A model generated the notes under the pieces. It did not search any database. It worked only from the letters and a program-made list of their open reading frames with translations, and was not told the DNA's origin. A program made the position numbers and the translations under genes. Below are positions 36,401 through 45,760 of a DNA stretch of 64,000 nt, one piece after another. Position 1 is the stretch's first letter, and every line of letters begins with the position of its first letter. Source of the DNA: Sipunculus nudus (lineage: Eukaryota; Annelida; Sipuncula; Golfingiida; Sipunculidae); NCBI GenBank assembly GCA_026874595.1, contig CM049317.1, positions 35,680,901 to 35,744,900 on the forward strand, written 5' to 3'.

Positions 36401-39400
36401 GTCCCTTGTTCAAGGTCACAGAGGTGATAACACCGAAATGTTAACTTTAATATCTCACTGAGGGATGCATGGATTGGTCCAAAAATCAAATTGACATTAG
36501 ATCTGTGATAGCATTGTTTTCTGTAGAAGACAGGTGCTGCCACCTTATGTTGATTTCTTGCTAAAAATGATGATTAAACGGAATAACTTTGTAAGAATTT
36601 GAGGGACAGTCACGATTGCATCTTATCAACAGCTTGGCCAAATTTGAACATGGATGACCTTGATACATTTTTCAAGGTCACAGCAGCGATAATGTTATAC
36701 ACAATAACTTGAAAAAAAATTGTTGGTACAGTCACCAAACTTACAGGTTAGATGCATCTTATCAATGGCTGAGGGGAGTGGGGGGGGGGGGGGGTTATTG
36801 TCTCGGGATACTATGGCACCGCAATGGCACCTGCGGTGCCAAGAAATATCTAGTTTATTAATGCAGAAAGATCAGTATTAAAAAAAAAAACTGACATTGG
36901 GCTTCCATATACTTTACTTGATTGTTTCCCTCTTTGTTTAACCTGTTATCAGGCATGCTATCTGATATTATCTCCTCCACAAATGATGTTTAATAGGGCC
37001 GTATGGTTACCAGAGTTTTTCTCCTAAATACTAAATTTGGCAAGGGCGAGGATCAGAGTGTGGCTTTTGAGGGAGTTTTTTTTAGAGTAGGTACTTGGAC
37101 CTAAGTGGGCTCTCCATAAAGGGACCTTGCAAACTCAGGCTGCTGCTATTAACAGATGTGCAGCCATAAAAAGGGTTCTATGGTGAATGTCACTGGTAAT
37201 GGATACATGGACAGTTAATTGCTATGTCTATCTGATTCAGACTGTCTAACATGTGTTAATTTATACCCACACAGTTCCGATATTGACAGTATAGCTCATG
37301 TTGGTACTGTGTGCATTCACATGACTCATGACTGGCCATGATGTGGTGTGATATGTATGATGTTAACCAGGAAATAAACAGGATGTAGTGATTCAGGAGA
37401 TGGATTTATAGTTATTCATATTTACAGGCTCTGTCATGCACAGCAGAGAATTCTTTTCCTTCACTTTGTATATTTTTGCATGTATTGTTTGTTAATAAGA
37501 AATGAAAGGTTGTTCATCATTTCTCTTGCAAGTAGAGATAACAAAAGGGAACCCTGTGGCTTGATAGGGATATTTCTCGGATATTTTTATAAAATCGGGG
37601 ATGGATTTAGAATGGGCACAGAAGGAATTGACACCCACATTAAAATATAACCTGCATGTATTATATATATATTGTGCACTTTTCTCTTTCTTCCCTGTAC
37701 TTTTGCATGTATGAGTTAGTAATAATTTACCAAAAAAAGTTTTCTGGCATTCCCGGCACACTTGTACACCTTGGCCAGGGTGTTAACGCCCTTCTTTATT
37801 ATATAAAATCCTATATCTGCAACTGTAACAGTATCATGCCGTTATTGCAGGAAGTGAAGTAGAACTGTTTTAATGCAAAAAATGTTCTCCTTTGAAGGAA
37901 GTGTATGTTGGTATTAAATGTGGTAATATTATAGTGTAAAGCACAAGTTACATTCTTGTATCAGATGTAGTGTTCAGGACTAAAGCTATCAGCTGCCATT
38001 TGTAAGTTCATAGTGTTTTAATTTTTAATTAGAATTAAAGCATGATCATCTGTTTTCAGGCCATTTTATTCACTAATTATTTAAGTCTGCAGTCTTCACA
38101 CTTTACAACATCTATAACCAAATTCTTTAGATACAGGTTTTCAAAATACTATCAGTACTTCATCTCAGATGATATAACTGATGCTAATTAGATGTACCAA
38201 CTTTCTCCTAACAATTACAGGGATCACATAGAGTTACTTATTATATTTTTTTAGCAAACCTGTGAGTTTATGCAATGGTGGGGCATCGTCTGGCGTCAGT
38301 TGGCCGTCGTCCTTCATCTGTACATTTACCCATACTATCATAAAAACAGCAGGAGTTAGCATTGCAGAATTTTATGCAAAATATTAGTCATCTAAAAAAA
38401 CTCTATTGGATTTGCTTATTTTTTGGCTAACTGCATTTTCTTAGATTTTATAGGGAAAAAGCTTAAAAAAAAATTTAAAATCTTTTCCTCCGAAACTGTT
38501 CAGCCAAATTGTCCAGTATTTCACAGAAATGATTCCTAAAACAATTTCTCTCAAGTTCGTTCGAATGGTTTAAGTTTGGTGATTTTTGGCTGAGTTACAG
38601 GAAGTTGAACTTGGTCATCTGTCCAAAAAAGCATACTAAAATTTCAGTCTCAGAAATGGCTGGAGCTATCATTTACCAAATTTTATGCCAATGTTGGTCA
38701 CATGAGTCATATCTAAAAGTGAGGTATTGGTGGAGCCACCTGCATCGGCATTTTTTTTTGTAAGAGGGTCATCAGTGCCTATATCATACTGAGGGCTACA
38801 AAAAACTTCTTCTCTGAAACCATATGGCCAAAATGTTTAATATCGCACAAAAATTATCCTAGGGTAGTGCTTTCTGAAGTTTGTTCAAATGGTCTTGTTT
38901 AGTGACTTTTGGCCAAGTTATGGGAAGCTGAATTTAGTCATATGTCATAACTAGTGTTGGGACGATATGGGTTTTTGATATCATGATGATTATTCAAATT
39001 TTATCGTGATATACCATGATATCGCGATATTTTTAATAATAGATAAGAGCATTGATAAGCCATCAATAATGATATTAATAACAACCACCTTTAAATTCTT
39101 GACTTTATACGAGGGGTTAACTATTAATATTATTTATACCCATTGTGCCAGTACCACAAATTAACTCATTAAGTGATTAAATTGCATGAAGGCGCTGCAG
39201 ATGTGTAAGTTTGAGACGCGGGAAGTCCTGCCCCAATCGTCAAATCACGCTTGTCAGAACGTTTCACCAGTTTCCTATAGTTACAAAAAAGCCGGATAAT
39301 CCCGGAATTTTCGGAGAGCGTGTCATACCCATCATGGCTAAATATTCCAATCCAATTTTATATGGCAAAATATGCAACCCGTAAGGAATGTTCGATCCAA

Positions 39401-42400
39401 TGGTGACACTTTTATGTTTTATCGTTCCATGCAATAAAAGCATAAATATGTTTTATTGCTCTTCTTTATAATGTTATTTTCTCCTGGAATACTCAAGCTT
39501 TTGTCCTCTAAGATTCATCCTGCTATTTCCGGACATTTCCCGATGTCCTTAAGCACACGGTTCCACTGACACGCAGGTATTCAAATACATGTGGTTTATA
39601 AAAATAAATGTGATTCTTGGAAATACATTTATTTTGAACATGGACAGACACTTATGATGCCAGTTTTCTCCAGAAATATATAATTCAATGGCTTGTCTGT
39701 GAACCATAATCGTGAACAAAAATTGATATCGTGATATCGCGATAATAGGAAAGTTGACGGTATGATAACTGTGGCTGTGAGATATCGTGATAATACCGTA
39801 TACCGGTAACCGTCCCAACCCTAGTCATAACAGCCCATTTTAGCTCAGTGGCTACAAAGATCTTCTTCTCAAATCCACTGGGCCAAATTCTTAAATCTTA
39901 CACATTAATTATCCTCATATGTTGTTAATTCAAATTTGTGCAAATGGTTTTTGGTCAGTGTTTTTTGGCTGAGTTATGGGAAGCTCAACTTAGCCAGTTT
40001 GCTGTTTCTTCCTAATAAGTTATAAACCTGCAAAATGTTTTTCCTACTGACGCCACTGTAGCCAATTTGTTTAATATTTTACAAGAATAATCCCCACAAT
40101 AATTCTTATAATAATTGTCTTCAGTGGTTCCACATGAATGATTTTAGGCTGAATTATGGAGATTGAATTGAGTCCTTTTATCATATATGTTAGCTGTGTG
40201 AAGCAGTTACAGCGAGCCTGGTACTGGTAGTTTATCAGTACCTATTACATCATGCCACTAGACATTTAGATTTCAGGTTAAATAGCTTGCCAGACTGCAA
40301 TCTATTACAGATTGGCAACAGTTTTAAGGTTAGTCTGGATCTATTTATAGCTTTGGCAGACTGGCAACTGTGTCAGATTAGGCAACAGGTCAAGAGTTCA
40401 CTCAGTGCAGCCAGGTATAGGTCAAGGGTTCGCTCAGTGCAGTAGCTGCATTCTATGTAAAGCTTTGGAAGACTGCCCAATGTATCAGATTTGGGGCCAA
40501 AGGTCAGTCTGGATCTGTTTATAGCTTTGGCAAACTGCCAACTGTGTCAGATTATGCAACAGGTCAAGAGTTCACTCAGTTCAGCAAGGTACAGGTCAGA
40601 ATTTTACCCAGTCTATCCAGTTTCAGGTCAGGAAGTTCACTCAGTACGGTAGCTTGAGCCAGCAATTTGTCACAGTTCACTCAGGGCAACTGCCTTTCTC
40701 ACCTAAGCCTGGTCAGCCCAGTGCATCAGACTCAAGGGAAGCTTGATGTATTGGCCTGATATTTTGACCTGTCTATGCGTCTTTGATGGCGTTCTTGTTC
40801 ACAAGACAGGTGTTGCCACCTACAATGACTTTTGCACAGTTTATGTGCCTGCTTATTTCTCCAGAGGAATCTGATATAACAGCCTGAAATTAGGCATATT
40901 TATATATATCGTAAAGCTTTGTCGTATACAAGACTTGTGGCGCCACCTACAATAATTTTTGCACAGTGTATGCATTATTTCTCATGAGGGGATGTCAGCC
41001 TGAATTTGTGCATATGTATACATCTCTGATACCTTCGTCACATACAAGACATGTAGGCCTACTTGAAAAGTAATTGCCCAGCATTGAAGCATTTTACCTG
41101 ATGTATAAACCATTGCATAGGTTTGCATTAGGCCTGTAGGCCTTGTTCAGATTAAATTCATGATCATGGAATTTTGTTCTGAAGAGAGCATGTTGATTTT
41201 AGTAAAAAAGTAATGCATTAACTGCATGCTAGTGTCTACTTGATGAGGCACCAAGTTATTGTTTACTGATTTGAAGTTAATCTTGCCATCAATACTATAT
41301 TTTTATACTTTCCCTATTATTTATTATAGGTGGAGAACCATGGTACCCCGATCAAGTAAGAATTTTCATAGCTATCATAGTAAATCTAACTTTTGTCATC
41401 ACTGTATTTTCCAGCATGCTTTTAAACTTTTACTGGTACAATTTAGATTTTATTTTTGGCATATACCTCAAAAATACATGAAATGTCTTCAAAATATTAA
41501 TTTGAGCACATGGGAAACTAGTTTTCACAGGTCATGGACTAATTTATTGTATGGTGCCTAAAATTATATCATTTTGCATGTTACTGCTCAGACATGCATC
41601 ATAAGTGTGTCTGCATTATGTCAAAGAAGCTTTTTCATGTAGAAATTACAGGTTTGAGTTTATGTTAAACTTGGGTTTTTGTTTACCTTTTTGTTTTAGG
41701 CACTTTATTACCAGAGAATGTTTAAGCATTAGTGAACTGATTATTGTATGACTTATTCAATTTAATTTTTTTTTTCAGCATGAAAGACCTGAATAACAAT
41801 GTTGTGCGAGTTCAGGTAGGTTATATATATGGAAACACATATAAAAGTACAGCTTTTACAAATATGTAACAATTTGTCAATTTATTAATATATGTTTAAT
41901 CAGTAGCATATCTGTGACCCTAACTGATGGAGGATTATCACACTCTTTATTTTTTACCTACAAATGTGTGCTTCCTGGCTTAATATAACATCATCATGTT
42001 AATAATTATTATCCCTGGTAACTTCTGAGTGAACTAAATGTAGCATCCTGTGTGGAAAGTTGTAGAATTCATGCTTATTTTTGGAGCATAAAATTGAGCT
42101 TAAATGCATTATTAACATATATTTCTCAACCAGAATGTAAAGTAACATAATATCGCAGTAATTAGTTCTTCAAGGTTGATGATAAGAAATTTACTGATAG
42201 ATCATTAAAAAAACAATGTTAAAGTCATATAGTGAACTTGTGACATGTAAAGACTTGAAAACTGACATAAATGGATGGATAATGACCTGCCCCTTGTTGC
42301 CCTAGTTTGTTACATGCCAAGTCTATCTGCTGAGAATTGTAACCACTTGGTCACTCCTGTTTTCTTGATACAGCGTGAACTCCAGCAGTGTGAAGCAGCC

Positions 42401-45400
42401 ACTGCCTCGGACATGTATTATGAGTTTTACCTGGACCCCAGTCAGGGTGGGTCTGAATCAGACGTCAGCTTCTGGTATAGGTTCACAAAAGGCCCAACCA
42501 GTGGTAAGTAATAGCAGCTTTGTTAATATATGGTTTCAAATACAGACCATTGAAAAGCATTAGGAAAATGTGTTTTAATTATATAACTCCTTAAAATAGG
42601 AAAATTAAATTTCAGGAAAGGGTTCCCCTATGTAAATGAACAATATTATGCCATTTGTCAGAATTTTTTGGGAGTGGATTTACCATTTTATTTCTAACAG
42701 CTCCTGTGTCTTTTTAACATCCTTTTTGTGATTTTTAGCTCAGCTGACTATAAGTCATCTGAGCTATAGTCATGGTCCATTGTCCGTCGTCCGTCCGTCT
42801 GTCCGTCCGTCCGTCCGTCCGTAGATGTGGCACGTTTTGAAACCGTAAGACCTAGGAATCCAAAATTCGGAATAATGTTAGATGTCCCCAAGATCTCCTA
42901 CCAAGCCGAAAACTGGGTGTTTGCAACTTCGTTCCTTTGAGAAATTAAGGAAAAACCTCAATTTTTTATTAAAAACCTATTTTCACACTTCAGGACTGCC
43001 TAATATCAAAACTACTCATCTGTTTTACCTCATATTTACCATAAATATTCCTCTATATAGTTCCTATGTACATGCCAGAAATTATGTCTGTATTATTTAA
43101 TTTAAAAAAGTTATGGGCCCAAACATAATGCATTTTGTAAAAAATCAGAAAAGATATTTGATCACTTAACACAAAAAATGTTAAAGCTATGGACCTTTTT
43201 TCCAGTAATATAACTTTAATTAATCAAAATTAAATTGTATACCCAAAATTAGATCAAAATCTTTTAAATTTTTTAAAATATTAATAAAAATAAAAAATTG
43301 GTACCTTAAATTTTGCCCAACTTTGACCATGGCACGTTTTTTTCCTGTAAGTACTGTGGATTTAATTTTCACAGCATGTTTTTGTTAGCATTTCAACTGT
43401 TAACACAAAAAATTTGAAACCAGTTGATCAAAAACTGTAGATTTTAATCAAGTTTTCAAGCACCATGTAACATATTGTTTACATCAAGCTAGTGTTATGC
43501 AGTTTGCAAGAGCTCAGCTCCCCAGCTTCAGCTCTAAGTTCCTTAAATTCGGCATACAGTTAGATGTCTCCAAAATGCCCTACCATGCCAAGAATTTGGT
43601 CACTAGGACATTCGAGATATTAATGAAAAACTTCATTTTTCCATTAAAAACCCATTGTTACACTTCAAGACTGCCTAATATCAAAACCACTGATCTGACT
43701 TTAATCATAAATAATATACATATTTTTCATTCTCTATGCACATGCCAGAATGATGTCAGTATTGTGTAATTGTTTTAAGTTATGGGCCCAAACATAATGC
43801 ACTTTGTAAAAAATCAAGAAATATATTTAATCCCTTAACAAGAGCATTGCTGAAGCTAGAGATTTTTTTGTCAGGGATGTAACATTATTTAATCAAGATT
43901 CAATTGAATACCCAAAATTAGTTCTGAATTTTTCAAATTTTATTTAGTATAAATATAAAATTAGTACCTTAAATTTTGCCCAACTGTGACCATGGCACGT
44001 TTGTTTCCCGTGAGCACTGTTGATATAATTTTCATATCATGCACACATAAGCATTTCAGCTTTTTAGTTTAGAAAGCTAAAAAGAAATTGGCCAAAAATT
44101 GTAGCTTTTATTAATGTTTTTTATGAGACCCTGTCAGACTTTGGCTCTCTCCAGCCCCTCTTGAGTCACCTGTATGTTGACCTTGTTGACCTTTCATCAA
44201 ATTATGCACGCTTGAGGCGAGGCATACATGGAATCCAGGCAGCTTATGGCAAGCGACAGTTGATCCAGGTGTCCAACCCAACTCATCTAGTAGTTTTAAC
44301 CAAGAACATAACAAAAAACAATAAATTAATAAATTTTTATTGGTTTTTAATAACAAATTAAAGAAAAATAGAAAAGGAATTTGTTAGTTTATAATAACAG
44401 GAAATTAACTTGCAGTCACTGATTATAAAGAATCTTGTATCGATGGGTAGAATGTCACATATTCCAAATAACACCATGCAGTCACCTATGGCATTTTTCA
44501 GTTCAATTTTAATGATAAAGAAGTAAATCATATTATTCATTACTAATCATTAGGGATCATATGAAGGAAATTAGACAAAGATGCAGTTGATAATATTAAT
44601 CTAGATTCCTGCTGAGTCTAGTGTGTACAATGATGTGAAATTAGTCCAAAATGAATTTTTTACAGTTATTTTTTAATATAAATAAAAGCCATAAAACCAG
44701 GTACTTATGATCATTATTTAAATGTGTGAATTTTGTATATTCTGGATTCTCAACATCATTGTTTGGTGAAAACTGAATAAATTCCAGACATGGTGCAAAT
44801 ACTATGTAATTGTATTTAAATACGAATATGATTTTGTACTCCATTATAAAATTTCTTGCATAAAGAATGGGAATTCAGGTAAAAATGAAAATATATGAAT
44901 ACTCGTGCAAATACTTTCAAAATGTATTCATGAATGCATTCATGAATATATTCTTTAATATTATTTTAATAATCATATCAGTTATATTTCATTTTAAAAA
45001 ATCATATGATTCTCTTATTATTTTTAATAAAAATTATATTTGGGACAATATTTGTATTTTTTTTAATAAATAGTTAAACTCTTATATTATATGTTCTGCT
45101 TATAAGTTATATGGCCAAGTCAAAATCTGTGTGACAATAGTACTCCATTTGTTAATAAAATAAATGAAATCAATCCTCTTCCCTGTCTCCAAAGGTACTA
45201 TCAAAATCATACATAAGCTAAACAACAACAACTCATAATACAGCTTATATTTATTACCACACAAAACCAGCATGTGCCTCATTTCTAAACAATATTTTTT
45301 TATCATATATAACAGCTGAGCGTCGTGACCCATAGGTCCCTTGTTTTTTTATCATTATGCTGTTGATAATCATATTGTGACAGTAACAGCAAGGTATGAT

Positions 45401-45760
45401 TACATGATATAATTTAGATACATTGATTACTGAAATATGTGTGATTTCTATAATCCTGCAAGATACAGATTTATTAATATGTGCACATGTTGTATATATT
45501 GACAATACAATGTACTCTGTTCATGAACTTCATGACACTGTTTTGTCATTGTGACTTATGTGTATGATCTATTTTTAGCTGAAGACTCAGAGGAGATGTG
45601 GTGTCAGAATCGTGACAATGCATTTCCAGGGAGTCTGCTGACGCTGCCGCCAAACTTTGACCCTTCAACAACTCCCAAGTACACTGGAAGTAGCACTCCT
45701 CTAGTCTCCTCAGTGTCCTTGTTGATAGTGACAGCTTTGTTCTGTGTTATTAGGGATTAA
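22398..45760 (+). CDS. Secreted, probably GPI-anchored 212-aa protein, seven exons
   Basis: Exons: 22398-22446, 26333-26411, 31954-32089, 41330-41355, 41779-41815, 42374-42503 and 45579-45760. Every junction is phase-compatible (1/2, 2/1, 0/0, 2/1, 0/0, 1/2) and the stop is TAA. Residues 1-17 (MGSFGIVVCTVLFCAT) are a signal peptide. The mature part has four Cys (YGMCGPG, NPCIL, LQQCEA, EMWCQN), likely two disulfides, an N-glycosylation site (NAT) and a patch DMYYEFYLDPSQGGSESD. The end is SSTPLVSSVSLLIVTALFCV then IRD: a small-residue site plus a hydrophobic tail, as in GPI-anchored proteins, though a short C-terminal membrane helix is the alternative. I do not recognise the family. Introns of up to 9 kb are packed with repeats. 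Intron 2 has a GC donor. Confidence 0.8.
22459..22514 (+). repeat. (TC)n microsatellite
   Basis: About 28 TC units directly downstream of the exon 1 donor. A pure polypyrimidine tract so close to a 5' splice site could bind PTB/TIA-type splicing factors (inference). Confidence 0.95.
22627..22647 (+). repeat. Poly-G run
   Basis: About 21 consecutive G in intron 1. Confidence 0.9.
22879..24596. mobile_element. 1.7-kb element with ACGGGGTTACTTTGGCCC ends
   Basis: ACGGGGTTACTTTGGCCC at the left end and its complement at the right. The sub-motif TAACTTTGGCCCA recurs internally near 22905, 23271 and 23300. No target duplication or protein was recognised. It lies in intron 1 of the seven-exon gene. 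Confidence 0.6.
24597..26332. other. Intron 1 remainder; no exon seen
   Basis: AT-rich intronic sequence. No segment has phase-compatible splice sites and a convincing coding frame. Confidence 0.45.
26333..26411 (+). CDS. Exon 2 (GC donor)
   Basis: Acceptor CTTTTGCAG at 26324-26332; encodes GVYGMCGPGNGNATEF, then IEIPESQWD. The donor is GACAG|GCATGT (GC at 26412-26413). The remaining AG joins with G of exon 3 to give Arg in ...SQWDRTWSDIS. The nearby GTATTT donor would put the next exon out of frame, so the GC-AG intron is preferred. Confidence 0.75.
26984..28008. mobile_element. Tigger/pogo-like non-autonomous element
   Basis: TA-flanked CAGTTGAACCTCTATATAAC at the left, and an imperfect inverted CAAAGTTTTACAG-TA at the right. 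GGTGGTC-type blocks (GACCACCTTGAAA, AAGGTGGTCG, GAGGTGGTCGC) face each other near both ends. TA duplication and these termini fit TcMar-Tigger. Non-coding; in intron 2. Confidence 0.5.
29126..31917. mobile_element. 2.8-kb element with CCGGTGAGACGCA inverted ends
   Basis: The left end is GGTGTGCACCCGGTGAGACG; the right end is the complement of GGGACTAAAGGCCGGTGAGA. AGTTTT flanks both (29120-29125 and 31918-31923), extending to CCAGTTTT if two end bases are shared. ACGTCCCG-type motifs cluster at both ends. Its interior holds the 1-kb TTTC tract. The right end is 36 bp before exon 3 of the seven-exon gene. Confidence 0.65.
29560..30560 (+). repeat. 1-kb pyrimidine TTTC/CAGT satellite
   Basis: Imperfect tandem TTTCTTTCAGTC units form an almost pure pyrimidine strand. 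Apparent proteins in it (Phe/Leu/Ser repeats on plus, Lys/Glu repeats on minus) reflect the repeat only. Long mirror-like polypurine/polypyrimidine DNA can form triplex (H-DNA). Confidence 0.95.
31954..32089 (+). CDS. Exon 3 of the seven-exon gene
   Basis: Acceptor TTATTGCAG, donor AAG|GTGAGT. One base completes Arg, then 45 codons: TWSDISDDGKRPLGFMKGTV, a Cys in NPCIL, and RHIEVK. Phase 0 at the end. Confidence 0.8.
32090..33066. other. Intron 3, left part; no exon seen
   Basis: AT-rich intronic DNA with no supportable exon or repeat boundary. Confidence 0.4.
33150..34497. repeat. Tandem ~500-bp units with GTGGCGCCACC
   Basis: TTTACCAAACTTGGTATATG occurs at about 33173 and 33670, and GTTGTCATG and GTGGCGCC follow in each unit (33394, 33890, 34208). 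Shorter 120-bp units with GATGACCTTGATGCATTTTT follow near 34340 and 34480. Confidence 0.8.
34497..36410 (+). mobile_element. HINE-like element, copy B, with readable empty site
   Basis: It starts TTTTTAGCTCAGCTGACT and ends CAGCCGAGCGCCGTGACCC, then GACCCATGGGTC and CCTTGTT. The flanks join as GATGCATTTTT|CAAGGTCACAG, a sequence that neighbouring repeat units at about 34346 and 36660 retain uninterrupted. The insertion therefore fell in a T-run and made no duplication beyond T, as Helentrons do (known preference for T-T). Confidence 0.75.
36780..36794 (+). repeat. Poly-G run
   Basis: About 15 G just before the 3' subterminal repeat of the surrounding element. Confidence 0.85.
36851..38943. 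other. Intron 3, middle; another repeat family from ~38250
   Basis: 36.85-38.25 kb shows nothing I can name. From about 38251 (TTTTTTTAGCAAACCTGTGAG) the sequence turns into degenerate repeat text (ATGGTGGGGCATCGTCTGGC; repeated GGCCAAATT/TTTGGCTGAGTTA phrases at about 38580, 38920, 39960), probably a further HINE-like family. Its 3' end was not found. Confidence 0.4.
38952..39823. mobile_element. hAT-like non-autonomous element, 872 bp
   Basis: Termini TAGTGTTGGGACGAT and the complement of ACCGTCCCAACCCTA; flanked by identical GTCATAAC (38944-38951 and 39824-39831). The 8-bp duplication and TAG-type ends are diagnostic of hAT. The interior has repeated GATATCGTGATAT-like palindromes. No transposase. 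Confidence 0.85.
39832..41329. other. Intron 3, right part; ~170-bp duplicated block
   Basis: Two copies of a block with AACTGTGTCAGATTA and CAACAGGTCAAGAGTTCACT start near 40350 and 40520. GGTGTTGCCACCTAC and GTGGCGCCACCTAC occur at 40808 and 40926. No exon was found before 41330. Confidence 0.5.
41330..41355 (+). CDS. Exon 4 (26-nt micro-exon)
   Basis: Acceptor TTTATTATAG, donor AA|GTAAG. Encodes VENHGTPI plus two bases. Its small size makes it the least certain exon alone, but the phases and the motif run HIEVK-VENHGTPIN-MKDL fit well. Confidence 0.65.
41779..41815 (+). CDS. Exon 5 (37 nt)
   Basis: Acceptor (T)n-CAG, donor CAG|GTAGGT. One base completes Asn, then MKDLNNNVVRVQ. Phase 0. 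Confidence 0.7.
42374..42503 (+). CDS. Exon 6 of the seven-exon gene
   Basis: Acceptor GATACAG, donor G|GTAAGT. 43 codons: RELQQCEAATASDMYYEFYL, then a Gly/Ser/Asp loop and VSFWYRFTKGPTS. Phase 1 at the end. Confidence 0.8.
42732..45345 (+). mobile_element. HINE-like element, copy C, with duplicated body
   Basis: It starts TTTTTAGCTCAGCTGACT and ends CAGCTGAGCGTCGTGACCC, TAGGTCCCTTGTT. The segment with TTAGATGTCYCCAARAT, CCTAATATCAAAAC and GTTATGGGCCCAAACATAAT occurs twice (from about 42870 and 43555), so the body is tandemly duplicated. It lies in intron 6 of the seven-exon gene. A GTCC microsatellite lies at 42784-42823. Confidence 0.6.
45579..45760 (+). CDS. Exon 7: C-terminal, GPI-like tail
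   Basis: Acceptor TATTTTTAG; two bases complete Ala, then EDSEEMWCQNRDNAFPGSLL, a Pro/Thr-rich spacer and a hydrophobic end, stop TAA 45758-45760. Confidence 0.8.

Larger units (their letters stand above)
33067..36850 (+). mobile_element. HINE-like element, second sequence family, with nested copy B
   Basis: AGTATCCCCAGACAA at 33067 and its inverted match TTGTCTCGGGATACT at 36798-36812 form a subterminal repeat (14 of 15). Immediately after the 3' one comes a 9-bp stem-loop (GGCACCGCA and TGCGGTGCC, 36815-36840), the order expected of a Helentron-type 3' end. The body is diverged tandem units of about 500 bp carrying GTGGCGCCACC. Copy B of the other family (34497-36410) is inserted in it. 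The outer ends are approximate. Confidence 0.5.
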
